From: Psychromarinibacter halotolerans
Lineage (GTDB): Bacteria > Pseudomonadota > Alphaproteobacteria > Rhodobacterales > Rhodobacteraceae
DNA: 64,000 bases
Direction of reading: 5' to 3'
Assembly (NCBI RefSeq): GCF_029168315.1
Contig: NZ_JARGYD010000001.1
Location: forward strand, 744,001-808,000
Shown: positions 42,043 through 52,229 of the stretch, piece after piece
Layout of the letters: each line of letters opens with the position of its first letter
Numbering within the stretch: position 1 is the first letter of the stretch
The notes under the pieces: model-generated
The model's database searches: none
The model's input: only the letters and a program-made list of their open reading frames with translations
Told to the model about the DNA's origin: nothing
Made by a program: the position numbers and the translations under genes

Positions 42043-43136
42043 TCCTGCATTTCTACATCGCGCGCCGCTTCCTGACGTCGTTCATGCTGGTGCTGGGCGT
42101 ATTCATCGGGCTGTATTTCCTGATCGACATGGTCGAACAGGTGCGCCAGTTCGAGGCGGGCTCGGTCGGCTTCGTTCAGATCGTCCAGCTGACCCTGCTG
42201 AACATGCCCGCGGGCCTGTACACAATTCTGCCGCTGATCGTGATCCTCGCGACGCTGACCCTGTTCCTGTCGCTGGCCCGCAGTTCCGAGATGGTCATCA
42301 CCCGCGCCTCGGGCCGGTCGGCGATCCGCAGCCTGCTGGCGCCTGTCACGGTCGCCCTGCTGATCGGCGCCGTCGCGGTCGCCGTGTTCAACCCGATCGT
42401 CGCCTCGACCCAGAAGCAGTACGAGATCCTCGCCGGTCGGCTATCGGGCGACGATGCCTCGGTGCTGTCGGTCAGCCAAGAAGGGCTGTGGCTGCGTCAG
42501 GGCGGCCCCGAGGGCCAGACCGTAATCCACGCCGACCGCGCCAACCTTGAAGGCACTGTTCTCTTCGGCGTGACATTCCTTGGCTTCGACCGGGACGGCC
42601 TGCCCCGGCAGCGGATCGAGGCCGCCAGCGCCGCGCTGACGCCCGGATCGTGGAACGTCACCGAGGCGAAGGTCTGGGACCTTGTCGACAGCGACAACCC
42701 GGAACGCGATGCCGAAACGCACGAGACCATGACGATCCGGTCCGACCTGACGTCAGAGCAGATACAGGACAGCTTCGGCACCCCGGCCAGCGTGCCGATC
42801 TGGGAATTGCCGGGCTATATCAGCCAGCTTGAACGCGCCGGGTTCTCGGCCCGCAGCCATCGGGTCTGGCTTCAGATGGAACTGGCGCTGCCGGTCATGC
42901 TGGCGGCGATGGTGCTGGTGGCCGCCGGGTTCACCATGCGGCACACGCGGTTCGGGCGCACCGGGCTGATGGTGCTGCTGTCGATCGGGCTGGGCTTCGC
43001 GATTTACTTCCTGCGGAATTTCGCGCAAATCCTCGGGAACAGCGGTCAGCTGCCCGTCGGTCTTGCGGCCTGGACGGTTCCGGTGGCCGCGGTGATCCTG
43101 TCGATGGGCATCCTGCTGAACCTGGAGGACGGATGA
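42039..43136 (+). CDS. lptG: LPS export ABC transporter permease LptG
   Basis: Partner permease of LptF. 365 residues with the same six-helix plus periplasmic domain plan: ARRFLTSFMLVLGVFIGLYF, then FLSLARSSEMVITRASGRSA (coupling region to the ATPase), a periplasmic domain about 125-265, and C-terminal helices (LALPVMLAAMVLVAAGFTM, GLGFAIYFLRNFAQILG). The ATGA overlaps at both ends couple it to lptF and lptD. The ATPase lptB is not in this window. Confidence 0.93.
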   Translation: MILHFYIARRFLTSFMLVLGVFIGLYFLIDMVEQVRQFEAGSVGFVQIVQLTLLNMPAGLYTILPLIVILATLTLFLSLARSSEMVITRASGRSAIRSLLAPVTVALLIGAVAVAVFNPIVASTQKQYEILAGRLSGDDASVLSVSQEGLWLRQGGPEGQTVIHADRANLEGTVLFGVTFLGFDRDGLPRQRIEAASAALTPGSWNVTEAKVWDLVDSDNPERDAETHETMTIRSDLTSEQIQDSFGTPASVPIWELPGYISQLERAGFSARSHRVWLQMELALPVMLAAMVLVAAGFTMRHTRFGRTGLMVLLSIGLGFAIYFLRNFAQILGNSGQLPVGLAAWTVPVAAVILSMGILLNLEDG

Positions 43137-45334
43137 TGCGCCGCAACTTCCGCCGCCTCGGACGCCCGATTGCCGGCCTTCTGCTGGCCGGATGGTTCAT
43201 GGTCCAGCCGTTGCAGACCGCTCAGGCGCAAATGGCGACGCTAATCGCGGACAATGTCTCGTTCAACGGAGCGGACACCGTGCAGGCGTCGGGCAATGTC
43301 GAGATCTTCTTCGAGGGGCAGCGCCTGCTGGCCGAGCGGCTGGTCTACGACGAAACCGCCGACGAGTTGCAGATCTTCGGCCCGATCACCCTGATCGAAT
43401 CCAGCGGACAGGTGGTGACCGCCACTTTCGCGGAATTGTCGGGCGATCTGAAGGACGGCATCATGCGCGGCGCGCGCGTGGTGCTGGAAGAGCAGATGCA
43501 GGTCGCCGCGGCCGAGCTGGAACGGGTCGAGGGACGCTATACCCAGCTGTACAAGGCTGTCGCCTCGTCCTGTCAGGTCTGCGCGTCGAACCCCGTCCCG
43601 CTGTGGCAGATCCGCGCCGAGCGTGTGGTCCACGACCAGGAAGAACGCCAGCTGTACTTCGACAACGCCACCTTCGAGGTCGCGGGCATCCCCGTTCTGT
43701 GGCTGCCCCGGATGCGCCTGCCCGACCCGACGCTGCGCCGCGCGACTGGCTTCCTGATCCCCACGCTGCGGCAGAACTCGCAGCTTGGGTTCGGGGTGCG
43801 CGTGCCTTATTTCGTGACGCTGGGCGACCACGCCGACCTGACCTTCGCGCCCTTCGTGTCCGAGGCGACGAAAACCGTCGAAGCGCGGTTCCGCCGGGCC
43901 TTCCGCTGGGGCGACATCGTCCTGAACGGCGCGGTGTCGCGCGACGACATCTTGCAGGACGAAACGCGCGCCTACCTGTTCGGTCGCGGACGCGCCAACC
44001 TGCCGGGCGACTTCACGCTGCGGTTCGATATCGAGCTGGTGTCGGACAACGCCTATCTGGAAACCTACGACTATTCCGACGCGGACCGCCTGTCGAACGG
44101 GGTCGAGATCACCCGAACCCGCCGCAACGAATACATCTCGGCCGGGATCGAGACGCTGCGCACCCTGCGCGACAGCGAGGTCCCGATCGAGGAAACGCTG
44201 GCCACCAACCTGATCCGAGGCACCTATATCCGCCGCCTGCCGCGCGTGCTGGGCGGACAGGCGACGCTGGCCTTCGACGTGCAGGGCTACGAACGAGAGG
44301 CCGAAAGCGTGTCCGCCGATCTGGAAGCGGCCTGTACCGATGCCGGGCTGACGGACGCGGAATGCCTGTCGCGCGACGTGCTGCGCAGCACGGTCCAGTT
44401 GGGCTGGTTCCGCGACTGGCTGCTGCCCAACGGGATGATCGCCCGCGCCGATCTTGGCGTGGCAAGCGACTTCTACATCGTCGGGCAGGACGACGGGTAC
44501 GACAACCGCCTGTACCGCCTGACCCCCGCCGCCGCCGCCGAGCTGCGCTGGCCGATGGGCCGCACCGCCGCCAATGGCGGTCGTGACATCGTGCAGCCGG
44601 TGGTGCAGCTGGCATGGTCGGAAAGCTACGGCGACGCGGTCCCGGTCGAGGACAGCTCGCTTGTGGAATTCGACGAGGGCAACCTGCTGGCGCTTAGCCG
44701 CTTTCCCGGCCACGACGCCCGCGAGACCGGGCTGCGCGCCACGGTGGGCTTCGCGTGGACCCATTTCACCCCGACGGGCCGCGAATACGCCCTGTCGATG
44801 GGCCGTGTGTTCCGCACCGAGGATCCAGGCGTCTTCGGCGGCGCCTCGGGGCTGGAAGGCGCCACCTCGGACTGGCTGGTCGCCTCGCGGGTCGAAATCT
44901 CGGACCGGCTGAGCCTGACCAACAGGTCGCTGTTCGACGACACGCTGGATTTCACCAAGTCGGAATCGCGGCTGGTCTGGTTCGGGCGCAAGGTGACTGC
45001 CACGACCTCGTACATCTGGGTCGAGGCCGCCGCGTCCGAGGGCCGGACCGACGACGTGTCCGAATGGACAATGGCGCTTGGCTATGAATTCGACCGCCAC
45101 TGGACCGGGAATCTGGGCTACAGCTATGATTTCGTATCCAACAGCCCCGCCGAGGCGAACGTCGGGCTGGCCTATCGGAACGAGTGCGTTTCGGTGGCGC
45201 TTTCCCTCTCGCGTAAGTTCACGTCCTCGACTAATGTGGAGCCCGCAACGGATGTGGGGCTGACCGTGGCGCTTGCCGGCTTCGGCCAGGACGGGCGCCC
45301 CTACGCCCGCACCTGTACCGAAGTGAAGGGCTGA
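43133..45334 (+). CDS. lptD: LPS-assembly outer membrane protein LptD
   Basis: A 733-residue beta-barrel that inserts LPS into the outer leaflet. Signal peptide about residues 1-32 (RPIAGLLLAGWFMVQPLQTA). The N-terminal OstA/jellyroll domain (about 35-200) has IADNVSFNGADTVQASGNVE, and the barrel carries RATGFLIPTLRQNSQLGFGV and ends in alternating aromatic strands. Cysteines are few (CQVC pair near 144-147, plus later ones), as usual for the two-domain disulfides. It overlaps lptG by ATGA and is followed after 60 bases by the surA-like chaperone gene. Confidence 0.95.
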   Translation: MMRRNFRRLGRPIAGLLLAGWFMVQPLQTAQAQMATLIADNVSFNGADTVQASGNVEIFFEGQRLLAERLVYDETADELQIFGPITLIESSGQVVTATFAELSGDLKDGIMRGARVVLEEQMQVAAAELERVEGRYTQLYKAVASSCQVCASNPVPLWQIRAERVVHDQEERQLYFDNATFEVAGIPVLWLPRMRLPDPTLRRATGFLIPTLRQNSQLGFGVRVPYFVTLGDHADLTFAPFVSEATKTVEARFRRAFRWGDIVLNGAVSRDDILQDETRAYLFGRGRANLPGDFTLRFDIELVSDNAYLETYDYSDADRLSNGVEITRTRRNEYISAGIETLRTLRDSEVPIEETLATNLIRGTYIRRLPRVLGGQATLAFDVQGYEREAESVSADLEAACTDAGLTDAECLSRDVLRSTVQLGWFRDWLLPNGMIARADLGVASDFYIVGQDDGYDNRLYRLTPAAAAELRWPMGRTAANGGRDIVQPVVQLAWSESYGDAVPVEDSSLVEFDEGNLLALSRFPGHDARETGLRATVGFAWTHFTPTGREYALSMGRVFRTEDPGVFGGASGLEGATSDWLVASRVEISDRLSLTNRSLFDDTLDFTKSESRLVWFGRKVTATTSYIWVEAAASEGRTDDVSEWTMALGYEFDRHWTGNLGYSYDFVSNSPAEANVGLAYRNECVSVALSLSRKFTSSTNVEPATDVGLTVALAGFGQDGRPYARTCTEVKG

Positions 45335-45394
45335 CGCGGCCTGTCCCGCCGCGCGGAAGGCCCCCCGAAAGACAGAGCAGACGGAAGACCGACC

Positions 45395-46633
45395 ATGCCG
45401 ATGCCCCGCCTCCTGACCGTGACGCTGATCGCGGTCACATGCCTGCTGAGCCTGCTGGGTGCGCCCGCCGCGCAAGCGCAGAACCCCTTCGCGCCGATCG
45501 TGAAGGTGAACGACCGCGTCGTCACCGTGTACGAGCTGAACCAGCGCACCCGGTTCTACGAGATCCTGCGCGCCCCCGGCGATCCGGCGGAACAGGCCTA
45601 TGAGACGCTGATCAACGAACGCCTGCAACTGGACGCCGCCGAACGCCTTGGCGTCACCGCCAGCCAGGAACAGCTTGAGGCCGGGGTCAGCGAGTTCGCC
45701 GCCCGGGCAAACCTGTCGGCGGAAGAGTTCCTGAACGCGATGGCGCAGGAAGGTGTCGACAGCGAGACCGTTTACGACTTTGTCCGCGCCGGTGTGCTTT
45801 GGCGCGGCGTGGTGCGGGCGCAGTTCGGCCCGCAGGCGCAGGTGACAGAGGCCGAGATCGACCGCGCCGTCGCGACGGCGGGCACGGGCGGCACCTCTGG
45901 CGTGCGCGTCCTGCTGTCCGAGATCTTCCTGCCCGCCAACACCCCCGAGGCCGAGGCCGCCGCGATGCGCCGCGCCTCTGAAATCTCGCGGATCACCACG
46001 ATCGGCGGCTTTGCCGCAGCCGCGCGACAGTATTCGGCTGCGCCGTCGCGTGACGTCGGCGGTCGGCAGGACTGGATGCCGCTGTCGCAGCTTCCCGCCC
46101 CGCTGCGGTCGCAGATCCTTGGGCTGGCACCCGGGCAAGTGACCGCGCCGATCCCGGTGCCCAACGCCATCGCCCTGTTCCAGCTGCGTGCGATCGAGGA
46201 AACCGGCGCGCCGACCGAAGCGCCCGCCGCGATCGAGTTCGCGCGCTACTTCATCCCTGGCGGCCGGACCGAGTCGACGCTGGCCGAAGCCCGCCGGATC
46301 GAGAACGAAGTGGACACCTGTGACGACCTGTACGGCATCGCCAAGGGCCAGCCGCCCGAGCGCCTGCTGCGCGACACCCTGCCGGTCGAACAGATCGCCG
46401 GTGACGTCGCCATCGAACTGGCCAAGCTGGACCGTGGCGAAGTCTCGACCGCGCTGACCACGGCGGACGGTCAGGCACTGGTCTTCCTGATGCTGTGCAG
46501 CCGCACGTCGTCGGCGGTGGAGGAAATCGACCGCGACCAGATCCGCGAGCAGCTGATCAACCAGCGTCTTGCGTCCTACGCCGACGGGTACATGTCCCAA
46601 CTGCGCGCCGACGCCTACATCGTCGAACAATGA
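45395..46633 (+). CDS. surA: SurA-like periplasmic chaperone / peptidyl-prolyl isomerase
   Basis: A 412-residue periplasmic protein with a signal peptide (MPMPRLLTVTLIAVTCLLSL, cleaved after AQA). The N-terminal chaperone domain has IVKVNDRVVTVYELNQRTRF and TLINERLQLDAAERLGV, and one parvulin-type PPIase-like region spans about residues 165-275 (VLLSEIFLPANTPEAEAAAM, GGRQDWMPLSQLP, GQVTAPIPVPN). The second PPIase domain of E. coli SurA is replaced by a shorter divergent region. Its position after lptD and before pdxA is the conserved order and supports the call. Confidence 0.9.
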   Translation: MPMPRLLTVTLIAVTCLLSLLGAPAAQAQNPFAPIVKVNDRVVTVYELNQRTRFYEILRAPGDPAEQAYETLINERLQLDAAERLGVTASQEQLEAGVSEFAARANLSAEEFLNAMAQEGVDSETVYDFVRAGVLWRGVVRAQFGPQAQVTEAEIDRAVATAGTGGTSGVRVLLSEIFLPANTPEAEAAAMRRASEISRITTIGGFAAAARQYSAAPSRDVGGRQDWMPLSQLPAPLRSQILGLAPGQVTAPIPVPNAIALFQLRAIEETGAPTEAPAAIEFARYFIPGGRTESTLAEARRIENEVDTCDDLYGIAKGQPPERLLRDTLPVEQIAGDVAIELAKLDRGEVSTALTTADGQALVFLMLCSRTSSAVEEIDRDQIREQLINQRLASYADGYMSQLRADAYIVEQ

Positions 46634-47610
46634 CCGCCCCCGTCGCCCTGACGGTGGGCGAACCGGCCGGGATCGGACCCGAGATCGCTATTGCCGCATG
46701 GCAGGCGCTGCGGACCGGGGACGAACCGTTCTTCTGGATCGGCGACCCGGCGCACCTGCCGCAGGGCGCGCCGGTGGCCGTGATCGCCGACCCGTCCGAC
46801 GCCGCAAGCGTTTTCGCCACCGCGATGCCGGTGCTGCCGCACCCGTTCGATGGCCCCGTGACCCCCGGCACCCCGAACCCGGCCCACGCGCAGGGCGTCA
46901 TTGACGTGATCGCGCGGGCGGTGGATCTGGCCCGGTCCGGCGCGGCGGCAGCGGTCTGCACCAGCCCGATCCACAAGAAGGCGCTGATCGACGGGGCGGG
47001 CTTCGCCTATCCCGGCCACACGGAATACCTTGCCGCGCTGGCCGGGGTGAAGCGTGTTGTGATGATGCTCGCCTCTGACCAGCTACGGGTGGTGCCCACG
47101 ACGATCCACATCGCCATTGCGGACGTGCCCAAGGCGCTGACCGCCGAGTTGCTGGAAGACACCCTGCGGATCACCTACGCCGGCTTGCGGCGGGATTTCG
47201 GTCTGGACGCGCCGCGCATCGCGGTGGCCGGGCTGAATCCCCACGCTGGTGAAGGCGGCGCGATGGGGTTCGAGGACGCCACCCTGATCGCCCCGGTGCT
47301 GGAGAAGCTGAAGGCCGAGGGGCTGACCCTGACCGGCCCGCACCCCGCCGACACGCTGTTCCACGCCGCCGCCCGCGCCCGCTATGACGCCTGCGTGGCG
47401 ATGTACCACGATCAGGCGCTGATCCCGATCAAGACGCTGGACTTCGACCGGGGCGTGAACGTCACGCTTGGCCTGCCGTTCATCCGCACCTCGCCCGATC
47501 ACGGGACCGCGTTCGACATCGCCGGTCAGGGCATCGCCAACCCCACCAGCCTGATCGAGGCGCTGCGCATGGCGCATCGCATGTCGGCGGCACGGGCGGC
47601 CACGACATGA
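46630..47610 (+). CDS. pdxA: 4-hydroxythreonine-4-phosphate dehydrogenase
   Basis: NAD-dependent enzyme of de novo pyridoxal phosphate synthesis. 326 residues: [15 protein letters not shown] at the start, [10 protein letters not shown], metal ligands in [28 protein letters not shown] and [11 protein letters not shown], and [15 protein letters not shown]. It overlaps surA by ATGA and rsmA by ATGA, so it is co-translated. Start ATG 46630; longer upstream readings are not used. Confidence 0.95.
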   Translation: MTAPVALTVGEPAGIGPEIAIAAWQALRTGDEPFFWIGDPAHLPQGAPVAVIADPSDAASVFATAMPVLPHPFDGPVTPGTPNPAHAQGVIDVIARAVDLARSGAAAAVCTSPIHKKALIDGAGFAYPGHTEYLAALAGVKRVVMMLASDQLRVVPTTIHIAIADVPKALTAELLEDTLRITYAGLRRDFGLDAPRIAVAGLNPHAGEGGAMGFEDATLIAPVLEKLKAEGLTLTGPHPADTLFHAAARARYDACVAMYHDQALIPIKTLDFDRGVNVTLGLPFIRTSPDHGTAFDIAGQGIANPTSLIEALRMAHRMSAARAATT

Positions 47611-48449
47611 GCGCCATCGACAGCCTGCCGCCCCTGCGCGAGGTCATCAACACGCATGACCTGCGCGCCAAGAAGTCGCTGGGCCAGAACTTTCTGCTGG
47701 ACCTGAACCTGACCGCCAAGATCGCCCGCACGGCGGGCGACCTGTCGGATTGCGACGTGCTGGAAATCGGTCCCGGACCCGGCGGCTTGACCCGTGGCCT
47801 TCTGGCCTCGGGCGCGCGCCGCGTGCTGGCGGTGGAAAAGGACGCCCGTTGCCTGCCCGCGCTGGCCGAGATCGCCGAGGCCTATCCGGGCCGGCTTCAG
47901 GTAATCGAGGGCGACGCGCTGAAGGTCGACCCGCTGGACCATCTGACGCCGCCGATCCGCGTTGCGGCCAACCTGCCCTATAACGTGGGTACGGAACTTC
48001 TGGTCCGCTGGCTGACTCCGCCAGAGTGGCCGCCCTATTGGCAAAGCCTGACGCTGATGTTCCAGAAGGAAGTCGCCCAGCGGATCGTGGCGCAGCCCGG
48101 GTCGAAAGCCTATGGGCGGCTGGCCGTGCTGTCCCAGTGGCGCTGTGATGCGCGGATCGCGATGGAACTGCCGCCCGAGGCGTTCACCCCGCCGCCAAAG
48201 ATCCGGTCGGCGGTGGTTCACCTGACCGCCCTGCCCGAGCCCCGCTTTCCTGCGGACGCCGACGTGCTGCAACGGGTCACCGCCGCCGCGTTCAACCAGC
48301 GGCGCAAGATGCTGCGCGCCAGCCTGAAAGGTCTGACACCGGACATCGAAGACCGCCTGCTTGCCGCCGGGATCGAACCCACCGAGCGCGCCGAACAGGT
48401 CGGGCTCGACCGTTTCTGCGCACTGGCCCGCGCCGTAGCTGCCCGATGA
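47607..48449 (+). CDS. rsmA: 16S rRNA dimethyladenosine transferase RsmA
   Basis: Dimethylates A1518/A1519 in the 3' hairpin of 16S rRNA. 280 residues: [23 protein letters not shown] motif [28 protein letters not shown], and the catalytic motif [16 protein letters not shown]. The C-terminal helical domain ends in [15 protein letters not shown]. Coupled by ATGA overlaps to pdxA and the downstream phosphatase-like gene. Confidence 0.96.
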   Translation: MSAIDSLPPLREVINTHDLRAKKSLGQNFLLDLNLTAKIARTAGDLSDCDVLEIGPGPGGLTRGLLASGARRVLAVEKDARCLPALAEIAEAYPGRLQVIEGDALKVDPLDHLTPPIRVAANLPYNVGTELLVRWLTPPEWPPYWQSLTLMFQKEVAQRIVAQPGSKAYGRLAVLSQWRCDARIAMELPPEAFTPPPKIRSAVVHLTALPEPRFPADADVLQRVTAAAFNQRRKMLRASLKGLTPDIEDRLLAAGIEPTERAEQVGLDRFCALARAVAAR

Positions 48450-49018
48450 CAGAGGTCCTGTTCGTCACCCACGCCGACGTGCGCATTGATCCGGCGGTGG
48501 ACGTGACCGAATGGGGCCTGACCGAACGCGGCGCGGACCGGCACGCCCGCCATGCGCGGGCGTTGGACACGGGGCATGACGCAATCTGGTGCAGCTCCGA
48601 GCGTAAAGCCATCGACGCCGCCGAGATCTATGCCGATGTTCTGGGGTTACCCATCCAACAGGACCCGGCGCTGGGGGAAAACGACCGATCCGCCACCGGC
48701 TTCATGCCGAAAGACCAGTTCGAGGCCGCGGCTGACGCCTTCTTCGCGCGGCCGGACGAAAGCTTTCGAGGCTGGGAAACCGCGCGGGCTGCGCAAACGC
48801 GGATCGTGGGGGCTGTCGAGCGGGTCAGCGCCACGGGCGCCAAATGCCCGCTGATCGTCGCGCATGGCGGCGTCGGCGCGCTGCTGCTGTGTCATGTGCT
48901 GGGCGAAACCATCGACCGCGTCCGGGACCAGCCCGGGGGCGCAGGCGGCAACGCCTTTCGCTTCACCTTACCGGAAAAGCGCCTGTTGCACGGGTGGCGC
49001 GACATCGCGCCCGACTGA
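48446..49018 (+). CDS. Histidine-phosphatase-superfamily protein with altered RHG motif
   Basis: A 190-residue phosphoglycerate-mutase-like protein, last gene of the lpt-rsmA operon (ATGA overlap). The catalytic His9 is present but the usual Arg-His-Gly reads Thr8-His9-Ala10 ([11 protein letters not shown]). The second arginine (Arg53 in [11 protein letters not shown]), the proton donor Glu78 ([11 protein letters not shown]) and the second histidine (His140 in [11 protein letters not shown]) are kept. Phosphatase activity is therefore uncertain. No substrate is suggested. Confidence 0.8.
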   Translation: MTEVLFVTHADVRIDPAVDVTEWGLTERGADRHARHARALDTGHDAIWCSSERKAIDAAEIYADVLGLPIQQDPALGENDRSATGFMPKDQFEAAADAFFARPDESFRGWETARAAQTRIVGAVERVSATGAKCPLIVAHGGVGALLLCHVLGETIDRVRDQPGGAGGNAFRFTLPEKRLLHGWRDIAPD

Positions 49019-49028
49019 GATACCGACT

Positions 49029-49045
49029 GGCGGCTTTAGGCCGCC
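49029..49045. terminator. Possible bidirectional hairpin between convergent genes
   Basis: GGCGGC, loop TTTAG, GCCGCC, 10 bases after the phosphatase-like gene and 21 bases after the end of the convergent DUF4167 gene. No T-run, so termination is only possible. Confidence 0.35.
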
Positions 49046-49066
49046 GCAGCGCGTCGCAGGACGGCC

Positions 49067-49747
49067 TTACTCGGCCGCCGTCGCGTCGGAAGACGTCTCT
49101 CCGCTGCCGTCCTCGGTCGCTTCGCTTGCCTTCGGCTTGCGGGCACGAGGCTTGCGGGCGGGTTTCGGCTCGGGCTTGCTTTCCGGCGTCTCGACAAGAC
49201 CGCTGTCGCCGTCGTTGCCGAAATCGATCACGTCGCCATTGTCCGCATCCGACGGCTTCGCAGCCTCGGCCTCGGGCGCCGGTTTCGACCGCGAACGGCT
49301 ACGCGACGGTTTCTGCTGCGGCTGCGGCTGTTCCGCCTGCGGTTGCTGCTGATCACGGCCGGAAGCGGACTGACCGTTGTCGTCGCCCTGCGGCTGCTGG
49401 TCGTTGCGGTTGTTGTTACTATTATTGTTATTGCTGTTGTTATTATTGTTGTTTTGCTGCCGGTCGCGCTGCTGCTGGTCCTGCTGCTCGCGCTTCTGGT
49501 CCTGCTCGCGCTGCGCCTCTGCCAGCATCCGGGTGTAGTGCTCGGCGTGCTGCTGAAAGTTCTCGGTGGCCACACGGTCACCGGAAAGTTGCGCATCGCG
49601 GGCAAGCTGGTTGTACTTGTCGATGATCTGCTGCGGCGTGCCGCGCACCTTGCCTTCGGGGCCCGAGCTGTCGAACACCCGGTTGACGATGTTGCCAACG
49701 GACCTGTTGCGCTGCTTGTTGCGCGAGCGTGACTTGGACGATCTCAT
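49067..49747 (-). CDS. DUF4167 protein with Asn/Gln-rich disordered region
   Basis: A 226-residue protein. The N-terminal DUF4167 domain (about residues 1-75) is basic and conserved: SVGNIVNRVFDSSGPEGKVR, GTPQQIIDKYNQLARDAQLS, GDRVATENFQQHAEHYTRML. It is followed by a Gln/Arg coiled stretch, an asparagine tract with few serines (about 99-115) and a low-complexity Glu/Lys/Pro/Ala tail. The domain is widespread in alphaproteobacteria, often near prfA/prmC as here; RNA or ribosome association is suspected but unproven. The Asn tract uses AAT/AAC mixtures, making a local AT-rich dip. Start ATG 49747. Confidence 0.88.
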   Translation of the reverse strand: MRSSKSRSRNKQRNRSVGNIVNRVFDSSGPEGKVRGTPQQIIDKYNQLARDAQLSGDRVATENFQQHAEHYTRMLAEAQREQDQKREQQDQQQRDRQQNNNNNNSNNNNSNNNRNDQQPQGDDNGQSASGRDQQQPQAEQPQPQQKPSRSRSRSKPAPEAEAAKPSDADNGDVIDFGNDGDSGLVETPESKPEPKPARKPRARKPKASEATEDGSGETSSDATAAE

Positions 49748-49966
49748 ACTGTCTCTATTTCCAGCCTGATTGTTCTGGCTCTGCCTGGCCGCGCCGCGCC
49801 TTTCGCGGTGGGTCTTTCCCAAGGGCCTGACGATTTTTTAGGCTTGTCGGCGAGGGGGAGCCTTAATGGCGTCCCACCGCCCGCTTGGTTCCCGAGTAAG
49901 CACGGGATTCCACGTATGACAAGCCAAAAGTCGCAAGATCCGGTAAATGTCGGCCGGATTCCGCAC

Positions 49967-50818
49967 CTATGTGGCGTCCTGACCCTTGCTGTGGGCCGAT
50001 ACGACACGGTGCCTGCCATCAAGATCGGTCCCGATCGACACTCCGTCAAGGCCCGCGGCCTCGAATATTTCGGCGACGGCGGGTCCCTGAGACGCCCCGA
50101 TCTCCACCAGAAGCCGCCCGCCGGGCGTTAGAAACAAGGGCGCAGAGGCGGCAATGGTGCGATAGGCCGACAGCCCGTCGCCGTGGTCCGTCAACGCGCC
50201 CTCCGGGTCGTGGTCGCGGACTTCCGGGGCCAGATTCGGCATTTCGTCCAAGGCGATATAGGGCGGGTTGGACACGATCAGGTCGAAGGTGCCGTCGACA
50301 TTCGCAAACCAGTCGCTGACGCGCAGATCCAGCCGTTCCGCCACACCGTGGGCGGCGGCGTTGCGCGCCGCCACTGCCAGCGCGGGCGTTGAGACGTCGG
50401 TTGCCACGCCCTGCGCGCCGGGCCGTTCGGCCAGCAGCGTGACCGCGATACATCCGGTGCCGGTGCCAAGATCCAGCAGTTTCGTGAACGGGCGCTCTAG
50501 CGCCAGCGCGATCAGCGTCTCGGTCTCGGGGCGCGGGTCCAGCGTGTCTGCGGTGACCTCGAACCACCGATCCCAGAACAACCGCCGGCCCAGTATCTTC
50601 GCAACGGGTTTGCGTGAAGATCGCTGCGCAAGCATCTGGCGAAAGGTCTTTTCCTGCGCCTCGGGCACATCCGACGAAAGCTCTAGCGACAGCCGGTCGC
50701 GCGGAATGCCCATCGCCCCGGCCAGCAGGGCCCGCACGTCGCGTTCGGGCGTGTCGATACGCGCATCGCGCAGCCGCGCGATGCCGTCGGCCAGCAGGTC
50801 GCGTGCCGTGGGGCTCAC
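49967..50818 (-). CDS. prmC: Peptide chain release factor N5-glutamine methyltransferase
   Basis: Methylates the glutamine of the GGQ motif of release factors 1 and 2. 283 residues: an N-terminal helical substrate domain (about 1-80), SAM motif [36 protein letters not shown], and the catalytic NPPY in [16 protein letters not shown]. It starts with GTG at 50818, whose bases overlap the stop of prfA (GTGA), coupling the enzyme to its substrate gene. Confidence 0.95.
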   Translation of the reverse strand: MSPTARDLLADGIARLRDARIDTPERDVRALLAGAMGIPRDRLSLELSSDVPEAQEKTFRQMLAQRSSRKPVAKILGRRLFWDRWFEVTADTLDPRPETETLIALALERPFTKLLDLGTGTGCIAVTLLAERPGAQGVATDVSTPALAVAARNAAAHGVAERLDLRVSDWFANVDGTFDLIVSNPPYIALDEMPNLAPEVRDHDPEGALTDHGDGLSAYRTIAASAPLFLTPGGRLLVEIGASQGPAVAEIFEAAGLDGVSIGTDLDGRHRVVSAHSKGQDAT

Positions 50819-51864
50819 GCCTCCATCTCGGCCAGCTTCGCGGCCTGATCGTCGGCGATCAGCGCATCGACCGTCTCGTCCAGATCGCCCTGCATCACCT
50901 GATCCAGCTTGTACAGCGTCAGGCCGATCCGGTGGTCGGTCATCCGGCCCTGCGGGAAGTTGTAGGTGCGGATGCGTTCCGAACGGTCGCCCGACCCCAC
51001 CTGGCTTTTGCGGTCGCTGGCGCGTTCGCTGTCGATCCGCTGGCGTTCGGCGTCGAACAGCCGCGCGCGCAGCACGTTCATCGCGATCTCGCGGTTGCGG
51101 TGCTGGGACTTCTCGGAACTGGTGACGACGATCCCGGTGGGAATGTGGGTGATCCGCACCGCGGAATCGGTGGTGTTCACGTGCTGCCCACCCGCGCCCG
51201 ATGCGCGCATCGTGTCGATGCGGATGTCGCCGGGATCGATCCGGATATCGACGTCCTGCGCCTCGGGCAGCACCGCCACCGTGGCGGCCGAGGTATGGAT
51301 ACGCCCGCCCGATTCCGTGGCCGGAACCCGCTGGACCCGGTGCACTCCGCTTTCGTATTTCAGCCGGGCGAAGACGCCCTGCCCCTGAATGTTGGCCACC
51401 AGTTCCTTGATGCCGCCCAGCTCGGTTTCCTGCAGTTCGATGATCTCGAACCGCCAACCCTTGTCCTCGGCGTACCGCTGGTACATCCGCAGCAAGTCGC
51501 CCGCGAACAGCGCGGCTTCCTCGCCGCCGGTGCCGGGGCGGATTTCAAGGATGGCGGGCCGTTCGTCGGCGCTGTCCTTCGGCAACAGCGCCACGCGCAG
51601 CGCCTGCTCGACCTCGGGCAGCCGTGCGCGAAGCTCGGGAAGCTCGTCCTCGGCCAAGGCCTTCATCTCGGGATCGGCCAGCATCTCTTCGGCTTCGGAG
51701 ATGTCATCCAAAAGCTGGCGATAGTCGGCGATCTGCTCGACCACCGGCTTCAACTCGGCATATTCGCGCCCAAGCGCGGCGATGTCGCCCGACCCCGCGG
51801 ACATGCGCGCCTCGACATACTCGAAACGCTCCCGGATCTGGGCCAGTTTTTCCATAGGAACCAT
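50815..51864 (-). CDS. prfA: Peptide chain release factor 1
   Basis: Terminates translation at UAA/UAG. About 349 residues: N-terminal helical domain, the [18 protein letters not shown] region, the ester-hydrolysing motif in [20 protein letters not shown], and the ending of domain 3. I choose ATG 51864 (MVPMEKL), which matches the family N-terminus; in-frame ATGs at 51873 and 51855 are alternatives, and none has a strong ribosome site. Operon with prmC. Confidence 0.95.
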   Translation of the reverse strand: MVPMEKLAQIRERFEYVEARMSAGSGDIAALGREYAELKPVVEQIADYRQLLDDISEAEEMLADPEMKALAEDELPELRARLPEVEQALRVALLPKDSADERPAILEIRPGTGGEEAALFAGDLLRMYQRYAEDKGWRFEIIELQETELGGIKELVANIQGQGVFARLKYESGVHRVQRVPATESGGRIHTSAATVAVLPEAQDVDIRIDPGDIRIDTMRASGAGGQHVNTTDSAVRITHIPTGIVVTSSEKSQHRNREIAMNVLRARLFDAERQRIDSERASDRKSQVGSGDRSERIRTYNFPQGRMTDHRIGLTLYKLDQVMQGDLDETVDALIADDQAAKLAEMEA

Positions 51865-51947
51865 GTCAGGCATGTCGCCGAAAGCCGCGTGCGCGTCAAG
51901 ATACGCCGCATCTCGCCAGATGGCACGCGATGGGTTACCGTAGGGTC

Positions 51948-52229
51948 ATGTATCGCGCACTCGCCCTGCTACTTCTGGCGCCGGGTCTGGCCACGGCGCA
52001 GGACGCCTTCCGCGGTTACGAGCCGCTGCCGGGGGTCGAATACTATTGCACCGACGACCACGGCGCGCGGAAGGAACTGGGCGATGTCATCTGCATCACC
52101 GCAGGCTGCGATACGTGGATGGCGCGGTGCGACATGTCGCTGAACAACCCGACATGGCGGCGCATACAGGACGGCTGCCCCGGAGTGTCACTGTATGACC
52201 GCATCAAGACGATGCAGCCACCGGTCTAG
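51948..52229 (+). CDS. Small secreted cysteine-containing protein
   Basis: A 93-residue protein with a signal peptide (MYRALALLLLAPGLATAQ). The mature part has five cysteines (YYCTDDH, VICITAGCDTWMARC, GCPG), suggesting disulfides in the periplasm. AGGGTC is close to ATG 51948. I do not recognise a family. Its last 42 bases overlap the end of the convergent DUF1499 gene. Confidence 0.65.
   Translation: MYRALALLLLAPGLATAQDAFRGYEPLPGVEYYCTDDHGARKELGDVICITAGCDTWMARCDMSLNNPTWRRIQDGCPGVSLYDRIKTMQPPV

Noticed and set aside
43241..46630. Open frame of about 1130 codons antisense to lptD and surA
   Set aside because: Same artefact; both plus-strand genes have intact motifs and conserved order.
49343..49732. 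Plus-strand frame that looks like a multi-helix Leu/Val/Ile membrane protein
   Set aside because: It is the antisense reading of the Asn/Gln codon tract of the DUF4167 gene (AAC/AAT read backwards gives Val/Ile/Leu codons).
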